A stretch of DNA of 64,000 bases, taken from positions 697,125 to 761,124 of the forward strand of contig CAMXCT020000125.1 in the NCBI GenBank assembly GCA_947184155.2. Direction: 5' to 3'. This document shows, one piece after another, positions 11,210 to 22,433 of this stretch (position 1 is its first letter; each line of letters begins with the position of its first letter). Origin of the DNA: Cladocopium goreaui. Lineage: Eukaryota > Sar > Dinophyceae > Suessiales > Symbiodiniaceae. Below the pieces are notes generated by a model that saw only the letters and a list, made by a program, of their open reading frames with translations, did no database searches and had not been told where the DNA came from. The position numbers and the translations under genes were made by a program.

Positions 11210-12235
11210 TTGCTAACAGGCAACAACTACTTAGCAACCACGCCGGTCATCCAAGTAGAGGCCCACATAGAGCAGGTGCAAGCGCTCAGGGGCAACAGGA
11301 TCGCTGTGGCGCGGTTCAAAAGCGCTTTCATAGCAGGCCAAGAGGCTTTGAAACAGGCGGTGACGGTCAGCTCCAAGACTGAGGACTTGGACGAGGCCCT
11401 TCCGACCTCTACCATGCAGCAGCTGAATGCAGATTGAACGCGGCGCTACGGCTTGTCGTTCGATGCAGTCTTGGAGCCCAGCGAGCAACTACGGTCTCGC
11501 ATCTACCGCGAGTTCAGAAAGCAGACGATGACTGTGATTGACGCCAAGAAGATCCGGTCCGTGCTGTCCATGGCCCAGCCCAGGCCCACAGATCACATCG
11601 CATTGCCGGGGGGCCTGCAGCTTCAGTTGGAGAAGGAGGTCTCTGTGAGCCTCCGGTCCGTCACGGACTACTACTTCGCGCTGCGACTGCTTGGCCATGG
11701 GTGGGCATGGGCAGGTAACTACATGGTGAAGTACAATGATGCGGACGTCCTGATGATGGATCTCTCCACGGCCTTGCACTATGCTGATACCTCACTGCGG
11801 GATTGCATGGAGTTTGGTGGTGGCTCATTGGTGTGGTATCAGCGGAATGACCTCTTGACAAGAGCCAAGATGGCCACGTACGTGCGGTGGGGCTGGCCTG
11901 CGTCTGCCGCCCTGACCGAGGCGTTGCGTGAGAGCCATTTGGAATAGCGCTCCCCTGCTGTGCAGCCTTTGCTGGAGCCGCAGGAGCCGAAGGGCACCAA
12001 GCGCCCGGCTGAGAGTCCACCTCTGGACCGCCGAGCCAGGGCCGTTAAAGGAGATGGGTTCCGCACAGTGAGCCAGATCAAGGGAGGCAAACGTTTGTGT
12101 AAGCCCTGGAACGACGGGCGTGGACGCCAAGACAAGAACTGCCAGGCGTTGCATGTGTGCGACGTTAGGCTGGACAGTGGCCAGGCGTGCATGCACAAGA
12201 AGCACACACGTCTGGAGCACGCTCACCAGGAATAG
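11210..12235 (+). pseudogene. Retroelement gag-like region with CCCH finger
   Basis: One reading frame runs from 11210 to beyond 12235 with stops at 11435-11437, 11945-11947 and 12233-12235. Without the stops the frame reads on smoothly: MQQLNAD is followed after the stop by TRRYGLSFDAVLEPSEQ, and REHSLE-like sequence by an Arg/Lys/Pro-rich stretch. Residues from about 12090 on (LCKPWNDGRG, then NCQALHVCDVRLDSGQAC and a His) look like a CCCH-type zinc finger with one Cys replaced by Arg. The preceding part resembles a structural protein only by position. The frame continues to about 12466, where another stop falls. Confidence 0.6.
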
Positions 12236-12440
12236 GGCCAACGCCCCCTAGGGGCTGGGTCCCCGGGGGGTTTGGTTCCTGAGCGTCCGTCGGTGTGGGC
12301 GCTGCCGGCACAATCTGTGCCACCCATGCATGCCTCAGAGCCATTGGGCCGCCAGGTCTACATGAGCACTCCCGTCGAGGAGCCCGCACGCGCTGTGGCC
12401 TTGGTGAAGTCGCCCCAGACTGGTTTGGCTGCCAAGATGT

Positions 12441-13420
12441 ATGCCGCTCACCTGGAGAGGCCGAGGTGACCTGGCTCAAGTCCCATGGAGCCAACCTTGT
12501 CGAGGCGCCTGGTTGGTTCTTGACTGCTGGTCTGGCATGGGGGGTCTTTGCATCGCCCTCCTGCAGTTGGGGTGGCATTTCTATGCTGTGGCGGCGGAAC
12601 CGGACCCGATCGCCCAAGCGGCAGTGCACAACATGCCCAATCTGGTGCACGTTCCCCGCATTGAGGACCTCCATGCCAAGGATTTTCTGCTCTTTTTGCA
12701 GCGGCGCAACATCCGGGGCATTTTGATGGGAGGTGGCAGCCCGTGCCAAGGGAACAGCTCCCTCAACTTGAGGCGGAAAAGTTTGGAGGATCCGCGCAGC
12801 CACTCGAGCTCAAACGTTTGCGCGCTGAGTTTGCTGACCTCCCTGAGTGTGCTTCCTTGGAGCTTGTGGTGTTCCTGGAGAATGTGGTCAGCATGATCAA
12901 AGAGGTTCGTGATCACTACAGCCAATGGATGGACGGCTCACCAGTGTGTGTTGACGCAGCTGCCTGTGGGTGGGTGCAACGCCGAAGTCTGTTTTGGTTG
13001 GTAAGAAGGAAGGGCCCGCTGCATGCTGGGATTACCCGGCTTCTCCTTGGACCTGGTCGCCTACGGCGGCCGACGAAGTGCCCACTTTGGTTTATGAAGG
13101 CGCTAAGCCGTGCCCACCACGAGTTTTCTTTCAGCAGGACTTCCAGCCGATGTTTGACCCGGCGGACGTGGTGGCCAAGCATGGAGTGGGAGCTTTCCAC
13201 ACCTTTACCAGGGAATTTCGGCACCCGGCTGACGGCGTTGCCCAAGTGTCAGCGGCTGCAGCAGCTAGGTTTGAGGAGGACTGCAGAAGGCCCCCGGCGG
13301 CCTATGAGGAGCGGTCCTTACTCTGGTCGGGACGGCAATGGAGGCAGCCCCTGCGCGAAGAGCGTGCCCAGATGCATGGTCTGCCTGCGGCTTGTCTGGG
13401 TACAGTCGCAGGGGATCCAG
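12441..13420 (+). pseudogene. Cytosine-C5 DNA methyltransferase remnant
   Basis: Conserved C5-methyltransferase motifs appear in order across three frames. Motif I is LDCWSGMGGLCIALLQLGW (about 12516). Motif IV, with the Pro-Cys catalytic pair, is GGGSPCQGNSS (about 12730). Motif VI is FLENVVSM (about 12872). Motif VIII is CGWVQRRSLFW (about 12965). A distal part has FTREFRHPADGVAQ (about 13200) and REERAQMHGLP (about 13352), which fits the motif IX/X region. Frameshifts at about 12795 and 13005 break it, so no active enzyme is expected. The catalytic Cys is still encoded. The sequence is closely linked to the reverse transcriptase downstream, so it belongs to the element and is not a host gene. 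Confidence 0.8.
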
Positions 13421-15740
13421 ACCTCAAGCGCCAACGCCAGAATTCACGCCTAGGGAATGGATTCCACATGTTTTCGTTGTTATTTTCCATGCTGCCCTCT
13501 GTGCTGGGTGGCAAGGTGTTGCTCAATCCCCCTTGTTTGATGGAGCGGGGCCTGCAAAGCCGCCTGGTACATTCGGTCTGGGAACCGGGACGCTTGGCGA
13601 GCATGCCAGGGCTCTTGACAGCTGGCGAGGTGATTGAGAGGATGCAGCCGCTTTTGCCGGCCTGCTCCCTTGATCGCGCTGTGTGGGAGCAGACCACGCA
13701 AAGGTTGCAAGCATGCAATTTGCAGGACTTGCAAATGTTTGCGGCTTGGTGCCGACTTCGTGGCGAACAGACGGATGTCCTGGGACCTCAACCACTGCTT
13801 GCCCAGGATAGAGCTCAGGTTTACGCCGGCCCTAGTGGCCAGCGCTATGCGGCTGATACCACCCGAGGGCTCAACCCGTTGCTGCCCCCAGGCCTGGGCA
13901 AGGAAGGCCATATGGAGGCGTCCGCCAAGCTTGGATCGCCATTCGCACCCAGACCGTGGCCAGAGTTGGATATTGCTTTTGTCGTGGACGCCATTGCCAT
14001 TTGGCAGTGGGCCCTGCCGCGGGTGGCAGAGAAACTCCGGCATGTGCTTCGCACCGTGGCCCGTGCACTGCATCCTTTGGAGTTGGCCATAGCGCCATTC
14101 CGGGTCCCTAGTGCGCAGATGGTGGCGGCCGAGAAGAAGCCAGCGTTCGTAGCATTTATGACGGTGCTGCTTCATTGGCCTGATCTCAGACAAGCCCACC
14201 TCATCTCCTGCGCGGCTACCCCATTGTGGGTGAGATCAGCCCCAGTGGTGTTTTTCGATCAGTGGATGCCGAGGTTCCTGATACTTTCGAAGACTGGGTC
14301 GCCGGGGCCGAGGCCGCTTTGGACACTCTTTTGCATTCTCGGCCTCCCAAACACCATGCGGCCATCCTGGAGGCAACCAAGGCTGAACAGGCAAAGAACT
14401 CTTGCTCCGAGTTTTTGACGCGATCTGAAGTTGATGCAATGTTCGATTATCAGCCTTGGCGACCATTGGAAAGGTTTTTGATTCAGGCCGATGGCAAAGC
14501 TAGAGTGATTGACAATTGTCGCAAAACCCAGCACAATGCTCATACTACTATGTATGAGACGATCCACACGGTGAGCATCGACTTTGTGGCCGCGGTCGCA
14601 GCAGATCTCTGTCGTCGCTTGGATATTCGCGAGCCACCGCATTCCAGTGGCAGCCTGGAGTGGCTCCGGCTGACTCTGGGTACCGACGACCTACCGGATG
14701 CGTGCAGAGGGCTCCCTGTTAGCCCCGAGCACCAGCGATTCTCGGTGGTCGCGATCTTGGCAGTTGATTTTGTGGCCGACTGCTCTCCATCCCAACTTGG
14801 TTTGCGATTGGTCTTTAGTTTGATGGGGGCCCCGCCCCAGGCATCCAAAGGTTTTGTGACGTCCGCCAACCGGCACTACCTGGGCACCTCCATCCATACC
14901 GGGGACTTTGTCACAGCAGGTTCTGTTCGTGTGCAGCCGAAGTATTCCACCAGCATTAAAGTTCTGCGGAAGTTGGATGCCTGCCTAAAGTCACGAACCC
15001 TTTTGCGTGACGAGGCCGGCAAGTTACGGGGCGATTTGATGTGGTTTTTCTCCATGTGTATGGAGCACCTTGGCAAATTGGCCGGGCCAGTGCTTTCAGC
15101 CCACCAGCGGAGCGATGACTCTGCCTCGACACCACACGAGATGAGCTATTTGCATGCTCTGAGAGCTGCAGTAGCTCTTTCCCAACCGCGGGACGTGTGC
15201 GTTCTACATGGCCATCAGCCAGTTGTTCGTGTCTACAGCGATGCTTCTTTCGAAGAGGGCATTCTCCGCCTTGGGTGGGTCATCTTTGTCCCAGGGCATC
15301 CTGGCACATGCATAGTGCCCGATCGCATTGCCACCTGGAAGAGTCGCTCGCAACAGATCTTCCCGGGGGAGACAGTGGCGGCGCTTGTGGTTGCCTTGGT
15401 TCATGATGCCCTGCTGGCAAATCAGGACTTGCTCTACTTCACGGACAACCAAGCTTCTGCTGCCAGCTTGATTCGTGTTACCTCCTCTGAAGAAGATGTG
15501 CTTTTTCTTGTCCAACAAGTTCACTTGCGCTTCCTTGCGATGCATTCGTGAGTATGGTATGAGTGGCTGGATAGTGAATGCAAACCCGTCAGACGGCTTG
15601 AGCCGCCTTGGCTTAGCAGATCCCTGGACTCTGTCCCAACCGTGGCAGGTCCAAGAATTCTCATTTCCAGCTATTTTAGACCCCCCGAGTTTTCTCCATC
15701 TAATCTCGGGGTGTGGATTAAGTGTTGACAGTGGGTGTTT
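13421..15740 (+). pseudogene. Reverse transcriptase and RNase H, catalytic centre deleted
   Basis: A connecting region (13421-14210) leads by frameshift into GYPIVGEISPSGVFR and then the RT (ERFLIQADGKARVIDNCRK). The motif A equivalent is DLPDACRGLPVSPEHQRF at about 14688. The next residues are SVVAILAVDFVADCSPSQLG. The expected PFG-type motif and the YxDD box between them are missing, so an in-frame deletion near 14757 removed them. RNase H follows: YSDASFEEGILRLGWV (about 15234), FPGETVAA and YFTDNQASAASL. A TGA at 15549-15551 ends the ORF. Beyond a frameshift near 15580 the tail reads NPSDGLSRLGLADPW, the usual C-terminal signature of retroelement RNase H regions. The SDAS/DNQAS style is closer to DIRS-like or related elements than to Ty3/Copia, which is an inference. 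Confidence 0.75.
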
Positions 15741-15748
15741 TTGACAGT

Positions 15749-15948
15749 GGGTTAGTTGGTGTCTAAAGTTTGATACTTTGACCCAGTTGTTCTACAAGAT
15801 GGTAAGGGTTATCTGGGATATCCAACCTCTTGTTTTAACCCATTGTTATACGTGTATAACAATGTCTACAGTCGACACTTTATCCTTAGTGCACTACTCG
15901 AGATCTAGCGATGGAAAATGTATATGCGGATTCTTGCCTTGACCTTTC
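15749..15948 (+). repeat. Retroelement 3' direct repeat, copy 1
   Basis: About 200 bp nearly identical to 16158-16358 (offset about 410 bp). The unit starts around GGTTAGTTGGTGTCTAAAG and ends GCCTTGACCTTTC. It contains a perfect 11-bp inverted repeat with a 2-base centre at 15841-15864 (CATTGTTATAC, GT, GTATAACAATG). Confidence 0.9.
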
Positions 15949-16010
15949 TTATCTCATATGTGAGTAGGTTGGTTGGGTAGGGCCCACATGTGATCTGAAG
16001 GGTTTAGGGA

Positions 16011-16051
16011 GGTGATAAACTCTGTGCCAATTTTGGCTCAAGTTTATCATC
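16011..16051 (+). other. Hairpin with spliced-leader-like loop
   Basis: Between the two 200-bp repeats, GGTGATAAACT pairs with AGTTTATCATC (one mismatch), and inside it GCCAA pairs with TTGGC. The loop side contains GCCAATTTTGGCTCAAG, which is the 3' part of the dinoflagellate spliced leader (GCCATTTTGGCTCAAG) with one extra A. This may be chance or a leader relic in the element's terminal region. Confidence 0.4.
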
Positions 16052-16157
16052 TTCCCAGTCTTTTCTTCCCTCCCTCCTCTCCCTGATCCCCTCTGCGGGG
16101 TGATGGGGGTTTAGGCTTCGTGGGATTACCTACCCTCTTTCCCCTTATTGTTGGGCC

Positions 16158-16358
16158 GGGTTAGGTTGGTGTCTAAAGTTTGGTACTGTGACCCAGTTGT
16201 TCTACAAGATGGTAAGGGTTATCTGGGACACCCAACCTCTTGTTTTAACCCATTGTTATACATGTATAACAATGTCTACAGTCGACACTTTATCCTTAGT
16301 GCACTACTCGAGATCTAGCGATGGAAAATGTATATGCGGATTCTTGCCTTGACCTTTC
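16158..16358 (+). repeat. Retroelement 3' direct repeat, copy 2
   Basis: Second copy of the 200-bp unit. It carries the same 11-bp inverted repeat at 16251-16274 with an AT centre in place of GT. With copy 1 and the intervening 209 bp this could be a split-direct-repeat end (B1-A2-B2) or a truncated tandem LTR. Confidence 0.9.
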
Positions 16359-16780
16359 ATCATGATATAACTTTGACATACTTTGAGCAGAGACGCATAT
16401 GTATATATATATATATATGAATATATTCATAGTAGGCATTTAAAATACGTGTAAAGTAGAATCACTTTCATGAAAACTTGGAAGCCAAAGATTGTTTGCT
16501 CTTGTGTGGGTCTGCACATGGCATTTTCTTACTGATTTGGTTTGATGACTTTGGTGTCTTGCACCTCCATGCGGGAACTTGGGAAGCCTTTTTTTCTTTG
16601 AGTTGTTCTGACCATCTGAATTGATGACGATGAATTCTGAGTGTTTTGCATCCAATCAGTGTATTATGTAGACATAATTAGTTTAATTAGACTTCCCCGG
16701 ATTGAATCGACAGACATGCCTAGTCTGCATAGTGTTTTGCTAGGCTGGTAGTGGAAAAGCTTTGCGCTCCCACTATGCAG

Positions 16781-17692
16781 TTTTCGCGGGCCAAGTTGAA
16801 GCACTGGCCATGATCCCAGGAGGTGGGAGACCAGTGACAGGCAGAGATGGAAAAAGTGTTGAACCATGTTCAAGCATGTTGAACCGATTCAAGCATGTTA
16901 AATTAACGTTAAACAAGTTTAAACATGTTCTAAGCCACCTCTCAAAGGTTGACATTTCGTTTCTCCAAAAAAGAAACACGGATAAGATTTGATTGGACAT
17001 ATTGGAATCTCGAATAGTGGGGACCAGAAGGTTCAAAGAAGGTTCACAAGGGTTGATGGGACGTAAAAAGGAGGTACGAGGACCTGGAGCACTCGAAGGG
17101 TTGAGTTTTCTTCCCTTGTGTTTTGCGAGTGCAAAACTTTATCCATGGTCCAAATCTCTCATATTTAACTGCATTCACTGCAGTTATGGTAATGCCGATT
17201 TTCTATATACTTGAACTTGTTGCACATTTGGCTCAATGTATGGATTTGTCGATGTTTTTAGCACAAAGATGAACAGAGAGGTAGGCATTCATAAAATGAT
17301 TCAATTTCACCCAGCGAACGCCAGGGAATGGATTCTACTCCGGTCATTCCGACGGGGTCGTTTTATTCTGGCTTGTTGCAGAGACTGAGTGGCCACTATG
17401 CCATCTCGATCCAGAAGGCGTGTAGCATCGGTGATCTCACTTTCTAAATCTTTTTGAATTTAATGTTTGCGGAGCAAGATAGCATTCAATCGTACATGTG
17501 TTAAGCTGCAAGGGTTCTCCCAAAAAAATGTTCTCTGAGTTTGCTTGAAGAAGCCACCTGCCATGTGCACAGGGTGTAATCCCTAAACCTGCAGGTGGCG
17601 TGGTGAATTCGCTGGACGTAAACCCTGGAAAAATTGGCCAAGTTGCAGTGGCCTTGGAGAATGGCCTGGTGAAGGTCTATGAGCAACGCTGA
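16781..17692 (+). CDS. WD40-repeat protein, 3' three exons
   Basis: Exons 16781-16822, 17325-17417 and 17595-17692 join in phase to a TGA stop at 17690-17692. The joined protein reads FAGQVEALAMIPGG then NGFYSGHSDGVVLFW, a textbook WD40 blade (GH...W) split by an intron. It then continues EGGVVNSLDVNPGKIGQVA and VALENGLVKVYEQR, a second, C-terminal blade. Intron 1 is GT-AG. Intron 2 begins GC (AAG then GCGTG). WD40 propellers are scaffolds for protein complexes, and nothing here identifies the partner. The upstream exons were not found. They would lie 5' of, or be separated by, the two mobile elements. Confidence 0.65.
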
Positions 17693-18084
17693 GGTCGCTC
17701 CTGAGGCTACTGACACAGATCAGACAGGCAAAACCCTATCAAGAAAAAGTCAGACGATGAGGCAGCTTCTTTTTCCGGACATGCTGCTTCAACTTGTTGG
17801 TCCATCACTGTCTTGTTGCAGAGTCAGAACAAATAGTGAGGGCCTGAAGCCAAGAGAAATGAAACTGTGGGTGCAAAGACGCCCTGATGTGCCATGCTCT
17901 GAAATGATATGCCCACAGGGCAACGGCGGAGCTTTGAATGGCACAAAGTAAAGCTCTTTGGCTTTTTCATCGCTTGTCTTTGCGAAGACTATATATTTGT
18001 TTTATTCTGTTGTGGTCAGCTCGGCTGGGACACTCAACGTTCAAAGGCCACAGATATACGCAAGATCATGCAAATATGAATGCA

Positions 18085-19497
18085 TGTGAGAGAGAGAGAG
18101 GAAGAGATCGATCGATGATAGATAGATAGAAAGATAGATAGATAGATAGATAGATAGGTAGATACATAGATACATAGATACATAGATACATAGATACATA
18201 GATAGATAGATAGACAGACAGATAGCATAGAATAGACTAGACTAGATTTAGATTAGATTAAATTAGATTAGATTAGATTGGATTGGATTGGATTAGATTA
18301 GATAGATAGATTAGATAGATTAGATAGATTAGATAGATTAGATAGATTAGATAGATTCGATAGATTGCTTAGATTAGATAGATTAGATAGATTAGACAGA
18401 TTAGAATAGAAAGATAGACAGACAGACAGACAGATAGACAGACAGATAGACAGAAAGATAGATAGATAGATAGATAGATAAGATAGATAAGATAGATAAG
18501 ATAGATAAGATAGATAAGATAGATAAGATAGATAAGATAGATAAGATAGACAAGATAGACAAGATAGACAAGATAGATAAGATAGATAAGATAGATAAGA
18601 TAGATACGATAGATAAGATAGATAAGATAGATAAGATAGATAAAATAGATAAGATAGACAAGATAGATAAGATAAATACGATAGATAAGATAGATAAGGT
18701 AGATTGAATAGATTAGATTAGATTAGGTTAGATTAGATTTAGATTAGATTAGAATAGATGGATAGATAGATCGATAGATAGATAGAATAGCTTAGATTAG
18801 ATTAGATTTAGATTAGATTAGATTGGAATAGATAGATAGATAGGTAGATAGATAGATAGATAAGATAGATACATAAGATAGATAAGATAGATAAGATAGA
18901 TAAGATAGATAACATATATAATATAGATATGATAGATACGATAGATAAGATAGTTAAGATAGATAAGATAGATAAGATAGATAAGATAGATAAGATAGAT
19001 AAGATAGATAAGATAGATAAGATAGATAAGATAGACAAGATAGATAAGATAAATACGATAGATAAGATAGATAAGGTAGATTGAATAGATTAGATTAGAT
19101 AAGATAGATAAGATGGGTAAGATAGATAATATAGATAAGATATATAAGATAAATAAGATAGATAAGATAGATAAGATAGTTAAGATAGATAAGATAGATA
19201 AGATAGATAAGATAGATAAGATAGATAAGATAGATAAGATAGATAAGATAGATACGATAGATAAGATAGATAAGATAAATAAGACAGATAAGATAAATAA
19301 GATAGTTAAGATAGATAAGATAGATAAGATAGACAAGATAGATAAGATGTATAAGAGAGATAAGATAGATCAGATAGATAAGATAGTTAAGATAGATAAG
19401 ATAGATAGAATCGATTAGATTAGATTAGGTTAGAATAGATTTAGATTAGATTAGAATAGATAGATAGATCGATAGATAGATATATAGATAGATAGGA
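18085..19497. repeat. GATA/AAGATAGAT satellite tract
   Basis: About 1.4 kb of GATA, GATTA and AAGATAGAT-type units with higher-order blocks. Two similar modules (about 18460-18750 and 18860-19110, then 19100-19440) each pass from AAGATAGAT repeats into GATTAGATT and back. Long open frames across it (repeating Ile-Leu-Ser or Asp-Lys-Ile) are only the repeat read in phase. Confidence 0.95.
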
Positions 19498-20090
19498 AAT
19501 CTAGACCATCTCCCCAAAATCTCGGGTTCCAAATGTATATACATATTGTGAATGCATGCACGCATGCACATGCACAGCAAACCAGTCTAGATTTTCCCAG
19601 GCATCAGAAGACCAGAAGAGTCGACGACATTTGACTTGATTTTTCCAAAAACTGTAGTGATACTCTTCGAATCTCTTCGCACCTCTTCGCACTGCAGCGA
19701 GGTCATTCCAAACCTTTGGAGTGTTGGACAAGTCAGGCATGCGTAGATCAACCGCTAGCAGTCAGATGAGTCCCACCCAGGGACCCAGAACCCAGTACTT
19801 TCGAAGCTGCATATTCGACAAAAAAACGACATCTTGGACATCTTGGTGTGTCCCTGATTTGCATCCTTGTGTATCTTGTTTATTACTCATCTGATATGGC
19901 TGGAATTCAGATGGACACGGGAGAAGAGGCACTGTTCCCTCTTTCATGTCTTTGCATTGTAGTCCAAACGGCGCACACAAGTCATCTCAACAGACGCACA
20001 CGCACACAATTCTATTCTAGACCCGCGTTCGATAAGAATGAGATGTCAACCAATCATTGCGTTGTAGAAATCGACATGTCAATGGTCAAT

Positions 20091-22365
20091 ATGCAAGAAA
20101 AGGCCAATTAAAGACAGCCAATTTTGTTACTGAGCCTGTAGACCCAGCCGAGAATGATAGCAAGACTATGCTCACCTGCACCTTGTACACAGGAAATTTA
20201 TGTCGAGGCACCGAATGGGTTGACATTGGCCATTGGCACGACTATAGGTAGGATGATGGCAACCTTGGACACTGTAGCACAGAATTGCATATATATATAT
20301 ATGCATATATATAAATGCTATGTGAAACATTGTGAAACTGAGCAGTCACATGCAGTCATATGCCATACGCGTCCCAAAACAGAAAGGCGTGACGTGAAAG
20401 GCCCCTAGCACCAGGATGTGCAGGGCAGTATTTGAAGGAGGCACACACACACACCCACACACGTATATAATATAATAAGATATTATATAATATGATATAA
20501 TATGATATGACTTGTATATACAATATAATAATAATAACAATAACAATATATATATATATATATGACATATCATAACATGTTATAACACACACACATTTAT
20601 ATTATAACATATATATATATAATATACACATGATATGATATGATACGATACGATACGATACGATATGATATGATATGATATGATATGATATATATATATA
20701 TAGATAGATAGAAATATGCGTATATGGGCATTGAAACCCCGAAACATGGTTGCCTAGCAAGGAGCTCGGAATTTGCTCTCGAATTGAACCATCTTTTCCC
20801 TTGGGCACAGTTGCCTCCCCTCTCTTCCGTTCCGTTAGTTAAGAGGTTGAAGACACTCTGCGGAAAAAAGGCCAGTGCCCGTGCTGTAGTGCGACATGGT
20901 ATGGCACAGTGCAGCCGATACAGGGCAAACAAACCCTTATCTCGACAGGATCTTCAAGCATTTTTGATCCTCTTGGATTCTCTTGCCAGAAGCAAGGTCC
21001 CTTCTTCTTGCAATGACTACAGGAGCTTGTCTGACGAGGAGATTCTGCTTGAATGCGGCATCACAGAGGAGTCAGCTGGGGGATGGGAAGACTTGGGGCT
21101 TGGGCATGGAAAGGGGCAACATGCTCAGTTGCCCTGCTCAAATCTAAACCACTTAAAACATGCTGAGACTAAGACCACCGGATCGGCCGTATCAATTTGC
21201 CTGTGCCAGCACCCTTCAGCCAGGAGTCCACCGTTTTTGTGAGCTCCGGCCTTGATGGCGGAGGCAAGAAGAGAAAGAAGAAGACCTACACCAAGCCCAA
21301 GCTACTCAGATGGCAGATATGGCAGTCAGATGCAGTCAGGGTCTGCAAAGTTCAGTTGGGTAGTATGATCTTCATGCATCTTCTCCGTGGCAAGACGGCT
21401 TGGGTCTGATTGTAATCTGTTGTATTGGGTAGTGCCAGGGCCGAACAGCCTGCGCGGTCTGAGGAAGATTAAGCACAAGAGGAAGAAGGTGAAGCTTGCA
21501 GTGCTGACTCAGAGCAGCATCAGTCCCCACTGATTGTGAAATGCTATGGCTATGGATGGATATGGATGGTGTTGGGGTCGAAGTAAAGGAGTTTAGGATT
21601 TTGGATATCTTTGGCACCTGGCTAGATTGGTAACTGCATGGTATCAGAGGTCAGAGGTGCATCAATATGTTCTTTTTGGAAGCGCTTGCCGCTTGAGCTT
21701 TACTTTTGGGTGCCACGACGTACCGAGGAAATTCTACAAAGTGGACTCGAATGACAAGGTCACCCGCCTCCGCCGTGAGTGTCCTCATGAGACCTGCGGA
21801 CCAGGCGCTGCTGAAGTGGTGAATTGTCAAAAGAAGATGCCAATCTTATGATATTTTCGGTTTAGTTCAATATACTTCAATATTCTGCAATCAATCAAAC
21901 CGGGGCATGATTTTGAACTTTGAGGTTTGGCAGCATCCTCTTCTCACAATGGTTGTCGCTTCATTCTTTTTCCATCAGCAATCCTCCTCTTAATGTTGTG
22001 AGAGACTAGTGCTTTTTGCCCCCGCTGACTCTACTGGTAGCAGGAGCAAGTGCATCTCTCCCTGTTTGTTCCCATTCCACGTGCAGAGTATTATGGAAGG
22101 CTTATTGCCATCCTCATTGAGACGTTCATTTTCAATCACCTCAACTTGTGACATTTATTCATACAAATCATACTGCAGCTTTCAATCTCCTCTTCTTCTG
22201 ACGTTCACTGACTGCATTTGATCGCCGTGTTCATCTAGACAAGCAGACACGGCCTCATAGCCTTTGGGCACTGCCACAGAAAGGGCTCCGCATCCTTGTC
22301 TCCTCTGGGATCAAACAATGACAAGGTTTCATTCATAGGGATCATTTGTGTGGTTGCTCTCTCTG

Positions 22366-22433
<68 letters not shown>

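Larger units (their letters stand above)
11210..16358 (+). mobile_element. Decayed retroelement encoding a C5 DNA methyltransferase
   Basis: In order on the + strand: gag-like region, CCCH-type zinc finger, cytosine-C5 methyltransferase, reverse transcriptase, RNase H, then two 200-bp direct repeats. All coding parts are interrupted by stops and frameshifts. In-frame stops include TGA 11435, TAG 11945 and TAG 12233. Frame changes occur near 12460, 12510, 12795, 13005, 14210 and 15580. No copy of the 3' repeat or of the segment between the repeats was found upstream of 11210, so the 5' end looks truncated. Capture of DNA methyltransferases by dinoflagellate retrotransposons has been reported for Symbiodinium. 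This copy fits that type but is dead. Confidence 0.8.

Noticed and set aside
11210..11947. Gag-like region as an independent host gene
   Set aside because: Its frame continues through stops into the CCCH finger and methyltransferase, so it is part of the dead element.
18401..19418. Ile-Leu-Ser and Asp-Lys-Ile repeat proteins
   Set aside because: Pure translation of GATA-type satellite DNA, with no coding support.
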